This document shows positions 16,301 through 24,476 of a stretch of 64,000 nucleotides of DNA, in pieces. The notes under the pieces are model-generated. The model saw nothing but the letters and a program-made list of their open reading frames with translations. It was not told where the DNA came from and did not search any database. The stretch's first letter is position 1. Every line of letters begins with the position of its first letter. This stretch comes from Hyphomicrobiales bacterium (GTDB lineage: Bacteria > Pseudomonadota > Alphaproteobacteria > Rhizobiales > Rhizobiaceae): NCBI GenBank assembly GCA_900471525.1, contig UCEZ01000018.1, forward strand, positions 72,038-136,037. The letters run 5' to 3'. Both the position numbers and the translations under genes were made by a program.

Positions 16301-19300
16301 GAGTTGCGCAAGATCGCTCGACGCACATGGCTCTATTTCGAGCAGTTCGTTACCGCCGAGCAGCATTTCCTGCCGCCGGACAATTTCCAGGAAATCCCGC
16401 ATCCGATCCTCGCCGAGCGGACGTCGCCCACCAATATCGGCGTGTATCTTCTGTCCGTGATGTCGGCACGCGACTTCGGCTGGATCGGTTTCGAGGAAAC
16501 CATCCGGCGCCTTGAGGAAACGGTCGCCACCATTGACGGGATGCCGAAGTTCCGAGGTCATCTCTACAACTGGTACAAGACCGACACGCTGGAGACGATG
16601 GAGCCGAAATATGTCTCCGCCGTCGATAGCGGCAATCTTGCCGGCCATCTGATCGCTGTTTCCTCCATGTGCCGCGATTGGGCCGAAGCGCCTTCCGCGC
16701 ATGTTCAAGGCAATCTCGACGGTATCGGCGATGTCGCGTCCATTCTGTCCGAGGTGCTGGCCGAACTGCCGGACGATCGCAAGACCGTGCGGCCGCTGCG
16801 CCGCCTGATGGAAGAGCGGATCGCCGGCTTCCAGAACGCCTTGGCCGCCGTCAAGCGCGAGCATGAATTCGCCTCCATCCGGGTGATCAACCTGGCGGTG
16901 CTGGCGCGAGACATCCACAAGTTGACCGTCAATCTCGACCATGAGGTGAAAAGCGCCCAGAGCGGCGAAGTGACGAAGTGGGCGACCATGCTGGTCAACA
17001 CCTGCGAATCCCATATTGCCGATAGTGTCTTCGATCTCGGCGCCATCGAAGCATTGCGCCAGCGCCTGATCGTCGTGCGGGACCGCGCACGCGATATCGC
17101 CTTCACGATGGATTTCAGCTTCCTGTTCCGGCCCGAACGGCGCCTGCTGTCGATCGGTTACCGTGTCAATGCGAACGAGTTGGACGAAGCCTGCTACGAT
17201 CTTCTGGCCTCGGAAGCCCGTCTCACAAGTCTGTTCGCGATCGCCAAGGGCGATCTTCCGACGGAACATTGGTACAAGCTCGGCCGTCCGATCGTGCCGA
17301 TCGGCGCGCGCGGCGCACTGGTCTCCTGGTCCGGCTCGATGTTTGAATATCTGATGCCGCCGCTGGTCATGCAGGAGCGTCAGGGCGGTATCCTCAACCA
17401 GACCAACAATCTGATCGTCCAGGAACAGATGAACCACGGTCGCCGCCTCGGTACGCCATGGGGCATTTCGGAGGCGGCCTTCAACGCCCGTGACCATGAG
17501 CTGACCTATCAGTACACCAATTTCGGTGTACCGACACTTGGCCTGAAGCGCGGCCTCGGCCAGAACGCCGTCATCGCGCCCTATGCTTCCATCCTTGCCA
17601 GCATGTACGATCCAAAGGCGGCGATCGCCAATCTGGAGCGTCTGCGCAGCCTCGGTGCGCTCGGCGTCTATGGTTTCCATGACGCGGTCGATTTCACGCC
17701 GACACGTGTGCCGGAAGGCAAGACCTGCGCTGTGGTGCGCAACTACTATGCCCACCATCACGGCATGTCGATCGCAGCCGTCGCGAACGTCGTCTTCAAC
17801 GGACGCCTGCGCGAGTGGTTCCATGCCGATCCGGTCATCGAAGCCGCCGAACTGCTGCTGCAGGAAAAGGCACCGCGTGACATTCCGATCATCAACACCA
17901 AGAAGGAGCCGGAATCGCTCGGCAAGGGGCAGGAAGATCTTCTGCGCCCGGAAGTTCGCGTCATCACCAATCCGCTGGCCGAGGACCGGGAGACGGTTTT
18001 CCTGTCGAACGGCCACTATGCGGTGATGCTGACGGCGACGGGTTCCGGCTATTCGCGCTGGAACGGCCAGACCGTTGCCCGCTGGAAGGCCGATCCGACG
18101 GAAGACCGTTCGGGCACGTTCATCTTCCTGCGCGATACGACGACGGGCGACTGGTGGTCGGCAACGGCCGAGCCGCGCCGAGCGGAAGGCGAAAAAACGA
18201 CGACCCGCTTCGGCGACGACAAGGCCGAGTTCATCAAGACCGTCGGCGATCTCACCAGCGAAGTCGAGTGCATCGTCGCCACCGAGCACGATGCCGAAGG
18301 CCGCCGGGTGATCCTGCTCAACACCGGCACCGAGGACCGCTTCATCGAGGTGACCTCCTATGCCGAGCCGGTTCTGACGACGGACGATACCGACAGCGCC
18401 CATCCTCTGTTTGCCAAAATGTTCCTGCGCACGGAAGTCGATCCGAAGGGTGACGTCATCCGCGTCACGCGCAACAAGCGCAGCCCTGGCGAGCCCGATA
18501 TGCAGGTGGCGCATCTGATCGTCGACAACGCGGCCAGCACGCGACACACCGAAGCCGAAACGGATCGTCGCCGGTTTATCGGCCCGGGCCGCACATTGGC
18601 TGAAGCGCAGGCTTTCGATGCCGACGCCAAGCTTTCGGGCACGGACGGTTACACGCTCGATCCGATCGTCTCGCTGCGCCGCGTCGTGCGTGTGCCGGCC
18701 GGCAAGAAGGTCAGCGTGATCTTCTGGACCATCGCGGCACCCGGTCGCGAGGAAATCGACAAGGCTGTCGATCGCTATCGCCACCCCGACAGCTTCAATC
18801 ATGAGCTTATCCATGCCTGGACCCGTTCACAGGTGCAGATGCGCCATGTTGGCGTCACCTCGCAGGAGGCGGCAAGCTTCCAGATGCTCGGCCGTTACCT
18901 GATCTATCCGGATATGCAATTGCGTGCCGATACCGCGACTGTTCAGGCAGGTCTCGCGCCGCAGTCTGCGCTCTGGCCACTGTCGATTTCGGGCGATTTC
19001 CCGATCTTCGCTGTCCGCATCAACGACGACATCGATCTCGGTATCGCGCGGGAAGCCCTGAAAGCGCAGGAGTATCTGCGCTCGCGCGGAGTCACCGCCG
19101 ATCTCGTCATCATCAACGAGCGTGCAGCCTCCTATGCCCAGGACATGCAGCACACGCTGGATGCCATGGCCGAAAACCTGCGCCTGCGCGGCCTGTCCGA
19201 TGGTCCGCGCCAGCATATCTTCGCCGTCCGCCGCGATATCATGGAACCACAGACATGGTCGGCGCTGCTGTCCGCTTCCCGCGCCGTGTTCCACGCCCGC

Positions 19301-21808
19301 AACGGCAAGATTTCTGACCAGATTTCACGTGCGGAAAACCTGCTGACGAAGCCTTCCACGAAGAAGGAAACATCCGCAGGACCGTTGCTTGCGGTCATTG
19401 GTGAAGATAGCAGTGTTGCAAGCGTCGAGATCAACGGCGATGGCCTCGACTTCTGGAACGGCTATGGCGGCTTTTCCGCCGATGGCCGCGAATATGTGAC
19501 GCGTTTGCGCGGTGGCGAAGCCACGCCGCAGCCGTGGATCAACGTGATTTCCAACGAAGCTTTCGGGTTCCATGTGGCAGCCGAGGGGGCCGCCTTCACC
19601 TGGGGCCGCAACTCGCGCGACTACCAGCTGACGTCATGGACCAATGATCCGGTGATCAACCGGCCGGGCGAAGCCATCTTCATCAGGGACATGGATAGCG
19701 GTGCCGTTCTGTCCCCCTACGCAGCTTTGTCGCGCCGCAAGTCCGTTCTGTTCGAAACCCGGCACGGCCTCGGCTATTCCGTATTCAGGAGTGTGCAGGA
19801 CAATCTGGAGATTGAAGTCAGTCAGACCGTTCACCGCACGGCGCCGGTGAAGTACCTGCGGCTGCGGCTGAACAACACCTCCGGCGAAACGCGTAGCCTC
19901 AAGGTCTACGGCTACGCGGAGTGGGTGCTCGGCAACAACCGGGCAAAGACGGCCCCGTTCATTCTCTCGCATCACGACGAGGCGAGCGGCGCGGTGCTGG
20001 CCACCAATCCCTACAGCATCGACTATTCCGGCCGTACCGCATTTCTTGCTGCCAGCGAAATACCGACCGGTTTCACCTCCAGCCGGCGCGAGTTCCTCGG
20101 CCGGGCGGGCAGCATCTACGCACCGCAGGCCGTGCTTGAAGTTACCACACTGTCGGGCGCCGTCGAAGCCGATGGCGATCCCTGCGCGGCGATCGTTCTC
20201 GATGTGACGCTGGAGGCCGGCTCGAGCCGCGAACTGACGTTCTACATCGGCGATTCCGACAATGCCGAACAGGCGCTCGAGCATCTTGCGGAGGCGCGCA
20301 AGAGCACGTTCGAAACGGTTCTCGCAGCGTCCAACAGCTACTGGCAGGACTTTACCGGCATTCTCCAGGTCGAAACGCCCGACAAGGCGTTCAACAACAT
20401 GGTCAATGCCTGGCTGCCCTATCAGAGCCTCGGCTGCCGGATTCTCGCACGCTCGGCCTTCTATCAGGCAAGCGGCGCCTTCGGCTTCCGCGACCAGTTG
20501 CAGGATACGCTCGCCTTCATCGTGCATCGGCCGGAACTTGCGAGGGCACAGATTCTCAATGCTGCCGCGCGCCAGTTTGTCGAGGGCGACGTGCTCCATT
20601 GGTGGCTGCCGGGCAATGGCTCCGGCGTCCGCACGCTGATCTCCGACGATGTCGTCTGGCTCGGTCACGCCGTGCAACACTATTGCTCGGTCACCGGAAC
20701 CAAGGACATTCTCGATGAGCAGATCGCCTTCATCGAAGGCGCGGCTCTGGAGCCAGGCCAGCATGACAACTTCTTCCAGCCAACTGTGTCGGAGCGGCGT
20801 GCCAGCCTCTACGAGCATTGTGCGGTTGCGCTTGATCTGGCCATTGCCCGCAAGGGCGAGAACGGTCTGCCATTGATCCTCGGCGGAGACTGGAACGATG
20901 GCATGAACCGCGTCGGTATCGAAGGACGCGGCACCAGTGTCTGGCTCGGCTGGTTCCTTGCTGCGACGCTGCGGTCGTTCCTCGTCATCGCGCGGGAGCG
21001 TGGCGATACCAAGCGGGTTCCCGTCTGGGAGGCGCATCTCGCCAGTCTCAAGCGGGCGCTTGAAACGGCCGGTTGGGATGGAGGCCATTACCGCCGCGGC
21101 TATTATGATGATGGAACGCCGCTCGGTTCTGCCAATAGCAACGAATGCCGCATCGATTCGATCGCCCAGTCCTGGAGTGTTCTTTCTGGCGAAGGCGACA
21201 CCGACCGGTCGGCGCAGGCGATGGATGCGGTGCTTTCGGAGCTTGCCGACGCCGATCATCAGATCATCCGGCTGTTCACGCCGCCACTCTCCGGCACGGC
21301 GCAGGATCCGGGCTACATCAAGGCCTATCCGCCCGGTGTGCGCGAAAACGGCGGACAGTATACCCATGCGGCGACATGGGTGGTGCTGGCGCTTGCGGCG
21401 CAGAACCGCCCGGACGACGCATGGCGTGCCTTCGAGATGCTCAATCCGGTCAATCATTCGAAGGACCGCGAAAGTGCCGATCACTACCGGGTCGAACCCT
21501 ATGTGGTCGCTGCCGATATCTATGGCGACGGCGACCTGACGGGGCGCGGCGGCTGGACCTGGTACACCGGGTCGGCGGCTTGGCTTTATCGCGCCGCGGT
21601 CGAAGGCATTCTCGGCATTCGCAGGCAGGGAGAGAAGCTGATCATCCGTCCGGTCCTGCCGAAGGATTGGGATGGTTTCTCGGCAACGCTAACCATCGAC
21701 GGCAAGGCGCACGTCATTTCCGTGACGAAAGATGCGGAAAGCGGCGAACCGATCGTCAGCATCAATAAAACTGTCACAAAAAACGCGCATGAAGGCGTTT
21801 TGGTATAG
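13307..21808 (+). CDS. ndvB: Cyclic beta-1,2-glucan synthase (NdvB/ChvB/Cgs)
   Basis: A very large inner-membrane enzyme of 2833 residues, which matches the known length of Sinorhizobium NdvB. From UDP-glucose it initiates, elongates, cyclises and size-controls the periplasmic glucan. The glycosyltransferase part (GT84) shows a DxD-type motif TLDSDTRL near residue 627 and the Q-x-x-R-W motif in SRQHRWARGDW near 774, with membrane segments before (about 420-470) and after (about 815-860 and 950-1000). The C-terminal GH94 phosphorylase-like part carries LGGDWNDGMNRVG near residue 2528, with the catalytic aspartate. ATG at 13307 is chosen because it gives the family length. The gene is intact, with no frameshift. 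It is followed by a strong hairpin and then an opgC-type gene. Confidence 0.97.
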   Translation: MNFQNTPSTPPREAEIKPIDYNDSIRSTYFTIDELHECGAALARDGVSTLPGFFPFEFRPRHRENENEIFRVYRITAADVEAGASITPAAEWLLDNHYLVEESIQEVRRDFPRKFYRQLPTLPVAGTTIPRTMALAWLYIAHTHSTVSRESLTAMVAGFQDHETFKIGELWALPSIVRFVLIENLRRIAIRVDRSRNMRSKANDVADQIVRLGEPEKFKSVLAEAEPLCADNTFVAQLLYRLRDGSQTSGYVITWLEEQLEKRGSDVEEALVAEQSRLSSGNATMSNIIRSLREIDDNDWAVWFESVSKLDDALRDGSDYSSLDFGSRNKYRNTIERLARRSGYSELEVTHIALDMVKDQERVDAGATDVLHEPNVGGFLVGKQRRLLEAKIGYRPSLLQTIIRLGRQLDWLAIAGPNILLTVFAMIAVYFFVSPMEMPTGAKLIMLLLFALPASEGAAGLFNTLVTLLVTPSRLVGYEFLDGIPQDARTLVVVPCLISKRDHVDELVRNLEVHYLANPKGEIYFALVSDWVDSKDEETATDLDVLDYAKHEIETLSARYAHDGRTRFYLLHRRRLYNEAEGVWMGWERKRGKLHELNLLLRGDSDTSFLAGANTVPENVQYVMTLDSDTRLMRDAVTKLVGKLYHPINRPVVDPVTQKVTAGYGILQPRVTPSLTTGSDASMFQRIFSVNRGIDPYVFTVSDVYQDIAGEGTFTGKGLYHVDAFEAALKGKVEENAVLSHDLLEGSLAHCALVSDVELVEDFPIRYEVEMSRQHRWARGDWQLLPYIFNLSNGVSMLGRWKMYDNLRRSLIPVAWLIASVMGWYYMEPTQALIWQFVLIFSLFVAPTMSLISGVMPRRNDIVARAHLHAVLSEIQAANAQVVLRIVFIAHSAAMMADAIVRSIYRTFVSGKLMLEWRTAAQVQSSASGSIWDYYRSMWIVPVLSALSLALAAISDTGLPFIGIPFAVVWALSPVIAWFVSQSAETEDQLVVPENVVEELRKIARRTWLYFEQFVTAEQHFLPPDNFQEIPHPILAERTSPTNIGVYLLSVMSARDFGWIGFEETIRRLEETVATIDGMPKFRGHLYNWYKTDTLETMEPKYVSAVDSGNLAGHLIAVSSMCRDWAEAPSAHVQGNLDGIGDVASILSEVLAELPDDRKTVRPLRRLMEERIAGFQNALAAVKREHEFASIRVINLAVLARDIHKLTVNLDHEVKSAQSGEVTKWATMLVNTCESHIADSVFDLGAIEALRQRLIVVRDRARDIAFTMDFSFLFRPERRLLSIGYRVNANELDEACYDLLASEARLTSLFAIAKGDLPTEHWYKLGRPIVPIGARGALVSWSGSMFEYLMPPLVMQERQGGILNQTNNLIVQEQMNHGRRLGTPWGISEAAFNARDHELTYQYTNFGVPTLGLKRGLGQNAVIAPYASILASMYDPKAAIANLERLRSLGALGVYGFHDAVDFTPTRVPEGKTCAVVRNYYAHHHGMSIAAVANVVFNGRLREWFHADPVIEAAELLLQEKAPRDIPIINTKKEPESLGKGQEDLLRPEVRVITNPLAEDRETVFLSNGHYAVMLTATGSGYSRWNGQTVARWKADPTEDRSGTFIFLRDTTTGDWWSATAEPRRAEGEKTTTRFGDDKAEFIKTVGDLTSEVECIVATEHDAEGRRVILLNTGTEDRFIEVTSYAEPVLTTDDTDSAHPLFAKMFLRTEVDPKGDVIRVTRNKRSPGEPDMQVAHLIVDNAASTRHTEAETDRRRFIGPGRTLAEAQAFDADAKLSGTDGYTLDPIVSLRRVVRVPAGKKVSVIFWTIAAPGREEIDKAVDRYRHPDSFNHELIHAWTRSQVQMRHVGVTSQEAASFQMLGRYLIYPDMQLRADTATVQAGLAPQSALWPLSISGDFPIFAVRINDDIDLGIAREALKAQEYLRSRGVTADLVIINERAASYAQDMQHTLDAMAENLRLRGLSDGPRQHIFAVRRDIMEPQTWSALLSASRAVFHARNGKISDQISRAENLLTKPSTKKETSAGPLLAVIGEDSSVASVEINGDGLDFWNGYGGFSADGREYVTRLRGGEATPQPWINVISNEAFGFHVAAEGAAFTWGRNSRDYQLTSWTNDPVINRPGEAIFIRDMDSGAVLSPYAALSRRKSVLFETRHGLGYSVFRSVQDNLEIEVSQTVHRTAPVKYLRLRLNNTSGETRSLKVYGYAEWVLGNNRAKTAPFILSHHDEASGAVLATNPYSIDYSGRTAFLAASEIPTGFTSSRREFLGRAGSIYAPQAVLEVTTLSGAVEADGDPCAAIVLDVTLEAGSSRELTFYIGDSDNAEQALEHLAEARKSTFETVLAASNSYWQDFTGILQVETPDKAFNNMVNAWLPYQSLGCRILARSAFYQASGAFGFRDQLQDTLAFIVHRPELARAQILNAAARQFVEGDVLHWWLPGNGSGVRTLISDDVVWLGHAVQHYCSVTGTKDILDEQIAFIEGAALEPGQHDNFFQPTVSERRASLYEHCAVALDLAIARKGENGLPLILGGDWNDGMNRVGIEGRGTSVWLGWFLAATLRSFLVIARERGDTKRVPVWEAHLASLKRALETAGWDGGHYRRGYYDDGTPLGSANSNECRIDSIAQSWSVLSGEGDTDRSAQAMDAVLSELADADHQIIRLFTPPLSGTAQDPGYIKAYPPGVRENGGQYTHAATWVVLALAAQNRPDDAWRAFEMLNPVNHSKDRESADHYRVEPYVVAADIYGDGDLTGRGGWTWYTGSAAWLYRAAVEGILGIRRQGEKLIIRPVLPKDWDGFSATLTIDGKAHVISVTKDAESGEPIVSINKTVTKNAHEGVLV

Positions 21809-21830
21809 TCGCCGGCGCTTCGTCGCGAGT

Positions 21831-21868
21831 GAAGCCGGCTTTGCACCAAAAGTTGCAAAGCCGGCTTC
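21831..21868 (+). terminator. Strong hairpin after ndvB
   Basis: A perfect 15-bp stem (GAAGCCGGCTTTGCA with its complement) and an 8-base loop start 22 bases after the ndvB stop. The T-run is weak (GTTCTG), so termination may be partial. Confidence 0.7.
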
Positions 21869-21937
21869 GTTCTGATTGCCAGCAGTCACATCACGTCAAG
21901 GGGCAGGGGGCACCGAACTCGGACGAGAACATTCTGA

Positions 21938-23101
21938 ATGCTTCAAAAACTGCAATTCGAACCGTCTGCCGATGACGGACAGATGGCATCGAGCCTTTCC
22001 ATACCTCCCCAGCGCGATACCCGCCTCGACGTGTTTCGCGCGCTTTGCCTCATCACCATCTTCGTCAATCACGTGCCGGGGCAATATCTCGAATACCTGA
22101 CCACGAAGAACTATGGCTTCTCGGATTCCGCCGAAGCCTTCGTGTTGATCTCCGGATTGTCGGCTGGGCTTGCCTATGGCCGGAAATTCAATGTCGGCAA
22201 CCGCCTTGCCCTCAGCCTGAAAATCTGGCGTCGTGCGTTCACGCTCTATGTCGCGCATATCATGACCAGTATCATCACGCTGGCGATCTTCGCCGGCGGT
22301 GCGCTTTATTTCGGGCGGCAGGACCTGATCAGCGAGATCAACATCCGCCCGCTCGTTGACCACACCGAGCAGGGGTTTGTCGCCATGGTGCTGCTCGGGC
22401 ATCAACTGGGCTACAACAACATCCTGTCGATGTATGCGGTCGTCTTCCTGCTTCTGCCCGGCATGCTCTGGCTCCACGGGCGCAGTCCCTTCCTGCTGTT
22501 CATGGCGTCCGCCGCGCTGTGGCTTGCCGCCGGCATATTCACCATCGTTCCGATCAATTTCCTCGACGAGGGCTACTGGTTCCTCAATCCCTGGTCCTGG
22601 CAGTTCCTGTTCGTCATCGGGATGATCTGCATGATGCGGTCGCGTGCCGGCAAACAGTTGCCGCGCCATCCGTTGCTGATCGCGGTAGCCGGAGGGTATG
22701 TGACGCTATCGTTCTTCTGGGTCTTGCTGTCCTGGTGGAACCTTGATTTTTCCTATGGCCTGCCAGCCGTCTTGACCGGCTTCGACAAGACCTTCCTCTC
22801 ACTCACCCGGCTGCTGCATGTGCTGGCGCTCGCCTATCTGCTTGCCGTTTTTCCCGTCTTCAGCCGGATAACGCGCCTGCGCCTCGACCATCCGCTCGTC
22901 ATGATCGGCCGGCATTCGCTGCCGGTCTTCATCTTCGGCACGATCCTCGCCATGGTCGGCCAGGTGCTGCTGTTCGTGACGGGACGCGACCCGCTCTGGG
23001 GCTCGCTGTTCGTGCTTGCCGGCATCTGCCTGCATTTCGCCTATGCCCGTTACCTCGATTGGCTCGGTGGCCTGTCCCGGCCGGATACCGTCAAGGCCTG
23101 A
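21938..23101 (+). CDS. opgC: OpgC/Cgm-type membrane acyltransferase, probable glucan succinyltransferase
   Basis: A 387-residue integral membrane protein with about ten hydrophobic segments. The opening block RLDVFRALCLITIFVNHVPG and the following FSDSAEAFVLISGLSAGLAY are typical of the OpgC family, which adds succinyl groups to osmoregulated periplasmic glucans (OpgC of Rhodobacter; Cgm of Brucella has the same role on cyclic glucan). The conserved histidine in VNHVPG is the likely catalytic residue. The location right after ndvB makes cyclic beta-1,2-glucan the obvious acceptor. ATG at 21938 has a poor ribosome site; ATG at 21983 is an alternative start that removes 15 residues. Confidence 0.86.
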   Translation: MLQKLQFEPSADDGQMASSLSIPPQRDTRLDVFRALCLITIFVNHVPGQYLEYLTTKNYGFSDSAEAFVLISGLSAGLAYGRKFNVGNRLALSLKIWRRAFTLYVAHIMTSIITLAIFAGGALYFGRQDLISEINIRPLVDHTEQGFVAMVLLGHQLGYNNILSMYAVVFLLLPGMLWLHGRSPFLLFMASAALWLAAGIFTIVPINFLDEGYWFLNPWSWQFLFVIGMICMMRSRAGKQLPRHPLLIAVAGGYVTLSFFWVLLSWWNLDFSYGLPAVLTGFDKTFLSLTRLLHVLALAYLLAVFPVFSRITRLRLDHPLVMIGRHSLPVFIFGTILAMVGQVLLFVTGRDPLWGSLFVLAGICLHFAYARYLDWLGGLSRPDTVKA

Positions 23102-23119
23102 CGAATCGTTCAGGTGTCG

Positions 23120-24223
23120 TCACCTCGGATCGCATATCGGCACAAGGTCCTGTTGCGTCGGGGCCTGCGAAAATTCGTCGAACCGGAAATTGAAAGTCCC
23201 TGGAATCCGCAGACGGTATGTTCCGAACTTGAAATAGGGGCCGCGCAGCTCCAGCGGCATGCTGCTCTTCAATGTTGCTCCGAGATTGCCGCGGACCGTC
23301 ACGATCTTCTGGCTGTTGGCCCAAATTTCGATTTCGCCCTTCCGGCGTGGCCCATATTCATTATCGAGGCGTCCCGGTTTCACGCGATACACCATGTCCA
23401 CCCAGCCCTCTTGCGGATCGGGGAGCTTCCTGTCTGCTTCCGGTAGGATCTCAATATCAGCCTCTCCAAGATATTTCTCAGGTTCCGCGACAAACGAGAA
23501 CGCGCTGAACTGGGAAACCAATGTGCTGTCGTTTAACCCAAGGGCTTGCGAGACGCGATCACTATCCGACTGCGTTCCTTCGGCTCGTAGGCTCTTGAGC
23601 AGGTCCTGGTTGAAGAATTTCTGTGAGAGTTCAGGCTGGGATTTGGTCAGCTGATCAAGTGCCTGGAGGGACTTGACGGCCTCGATGGCGCGGCCGTCAC
23701 TTCGATCGAGTTTGCCAAGGAGCTGCTGGGCGGCGAACATCGCCTCCGGATCGCCCTCAGCCTGCGCGACGACCCGGCGCGTTTCGTTGTCCTGCACCGT
23801 GATGTGGAAGACACCGTTGTCGAAGCGCTGGGCCAGCACCGGGCTGTTGTCGCCAGGCCCCTTCCATTGGCTGATGACGAAGCGGGTACTTCCTGCTGAC
23901 GGCACATCGCCTTCGACACGGAAGCTGAACGCGTACCATACCTCGTCCCCAAAGGCAGGCCAGGACGATTTCACGGTGCGAAGCTCCGCGCGTTGGCAAT
24001 CGTCCTCGCAATCCAGGCCGTTGTCCCCGTCCGCCGTTGCGATGACAATCGCGTTCGCAGCGCATCGGCCGGGCTGCTGAAATTTCATCTGATGGGAAAG
24101 GACCTGTTGTGTGGTCCATTTTCCCTGGCCAAGGTTTCCTGAATCAAAGTCGTCAGCCAAGGTCTGTGCTGCGGCCGGAGTTTGGGAAACAAGACAAATG
24201 AAGCTGAATATCGCGATGCGCAT
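23120..24223 (-). CDS. Secreted polysaccharide lyase-like protein (heparin lyase I fold family)
   Basis: A 367-residue protein with a signal peptide (residues 1-20, ending AAAQT). The mature part begins DDFDSGNLGQGKW and contains QRAELR and WYAFSFRVEGD, which are typical of the polysaccharide lyase family with a jelly-roll fold (Pfam Polysacc_lyase). About 100 residues in the middle (MFAAQQLLGKLDR onward) look helical and are inserted between strands, which is unusual for a plain jelly roll. The start at 24223 puts the signal peptide at the N-terminus; an ATG at 24262 adds 13 polar residues. The gene lies between the glucan synthesis and export genes but on the opposite strand to ndvB. Its substrate is unknown; a link to glucan turnover is only suggested by place. 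Confidence 0.72.
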   Translation of the reverse strand: MRIAIFSFICLVSQTPAAAQTLADDFDSGNLGQGKWTTQQVLSHQMKFQQPGRCAANAIVIATADGDNGLDCEDDCQRAELRTVKSSWPAFGDEVWYAFSFRVEGDVPSAGSTRFVISQWKGPGDNSPVLAQRFDNGVFHITVQDNETRRVVAQAEGDPEAMFAAQQLLGKLDRSDGRAIEAVKSLQALDQLTKSQPELSQKFFNQDLLKSLRAEGTQSDSDRVSQALGLNDSTLVSQFSAFSFVAEPEKYLGEADIEILPEADRKLPDPQEGWVDMVYRVKPGRLDNEYGPRRKGEIEIWANSQKIVTVRGNLGATLKSSMPLELRGPYFKFGTYRLRIPGTFNFRFDEFSQAPTQQDLVPICDPR

Positions 24224-24416
24224 TCCCAAGCCCCCAAGACCGACGTCACTTTCCGGAAACATAACAGCTACTCGGAAGAGTTGAATGTGGAGGAAGGAAG
24301 TTTTGCCATATCGTGGCGCGGCAGGGCAATGAAAACTCGACGCCGACCGGAGAGTAGCGCGCTGGCGTTTGAGACATCCGCTTGCTCAATCAGTCTTGCC
24401 GCGTCTGCTTCGGAAC

Positions 24417-24450
24417 AAAAAATCCCCTCATGGCGACACCATGAGGGGAT
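24417..24450 (-). terminator. Rho-independent terminator of ndvA
   Basis: A perfect 12-bp stem (ATCCCCTCATGG / CCATGAGGGGAT) with a 5-base loop, followed on the minus strand by six Ts, 26 bases after the ndvA stop. Confidence 0.88.
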
Positions 24451-24476
24451 ATCCGGAAGCCGGCAATGCTTGTTGG

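Noticed and set aside
15920..18814. A 964-codon open frame antisense to ndvB
   Set aside because: It lies wholly opposite a well-recognised gene, has the biased composition of a GC-rich antisense frame, and shows no known domain.
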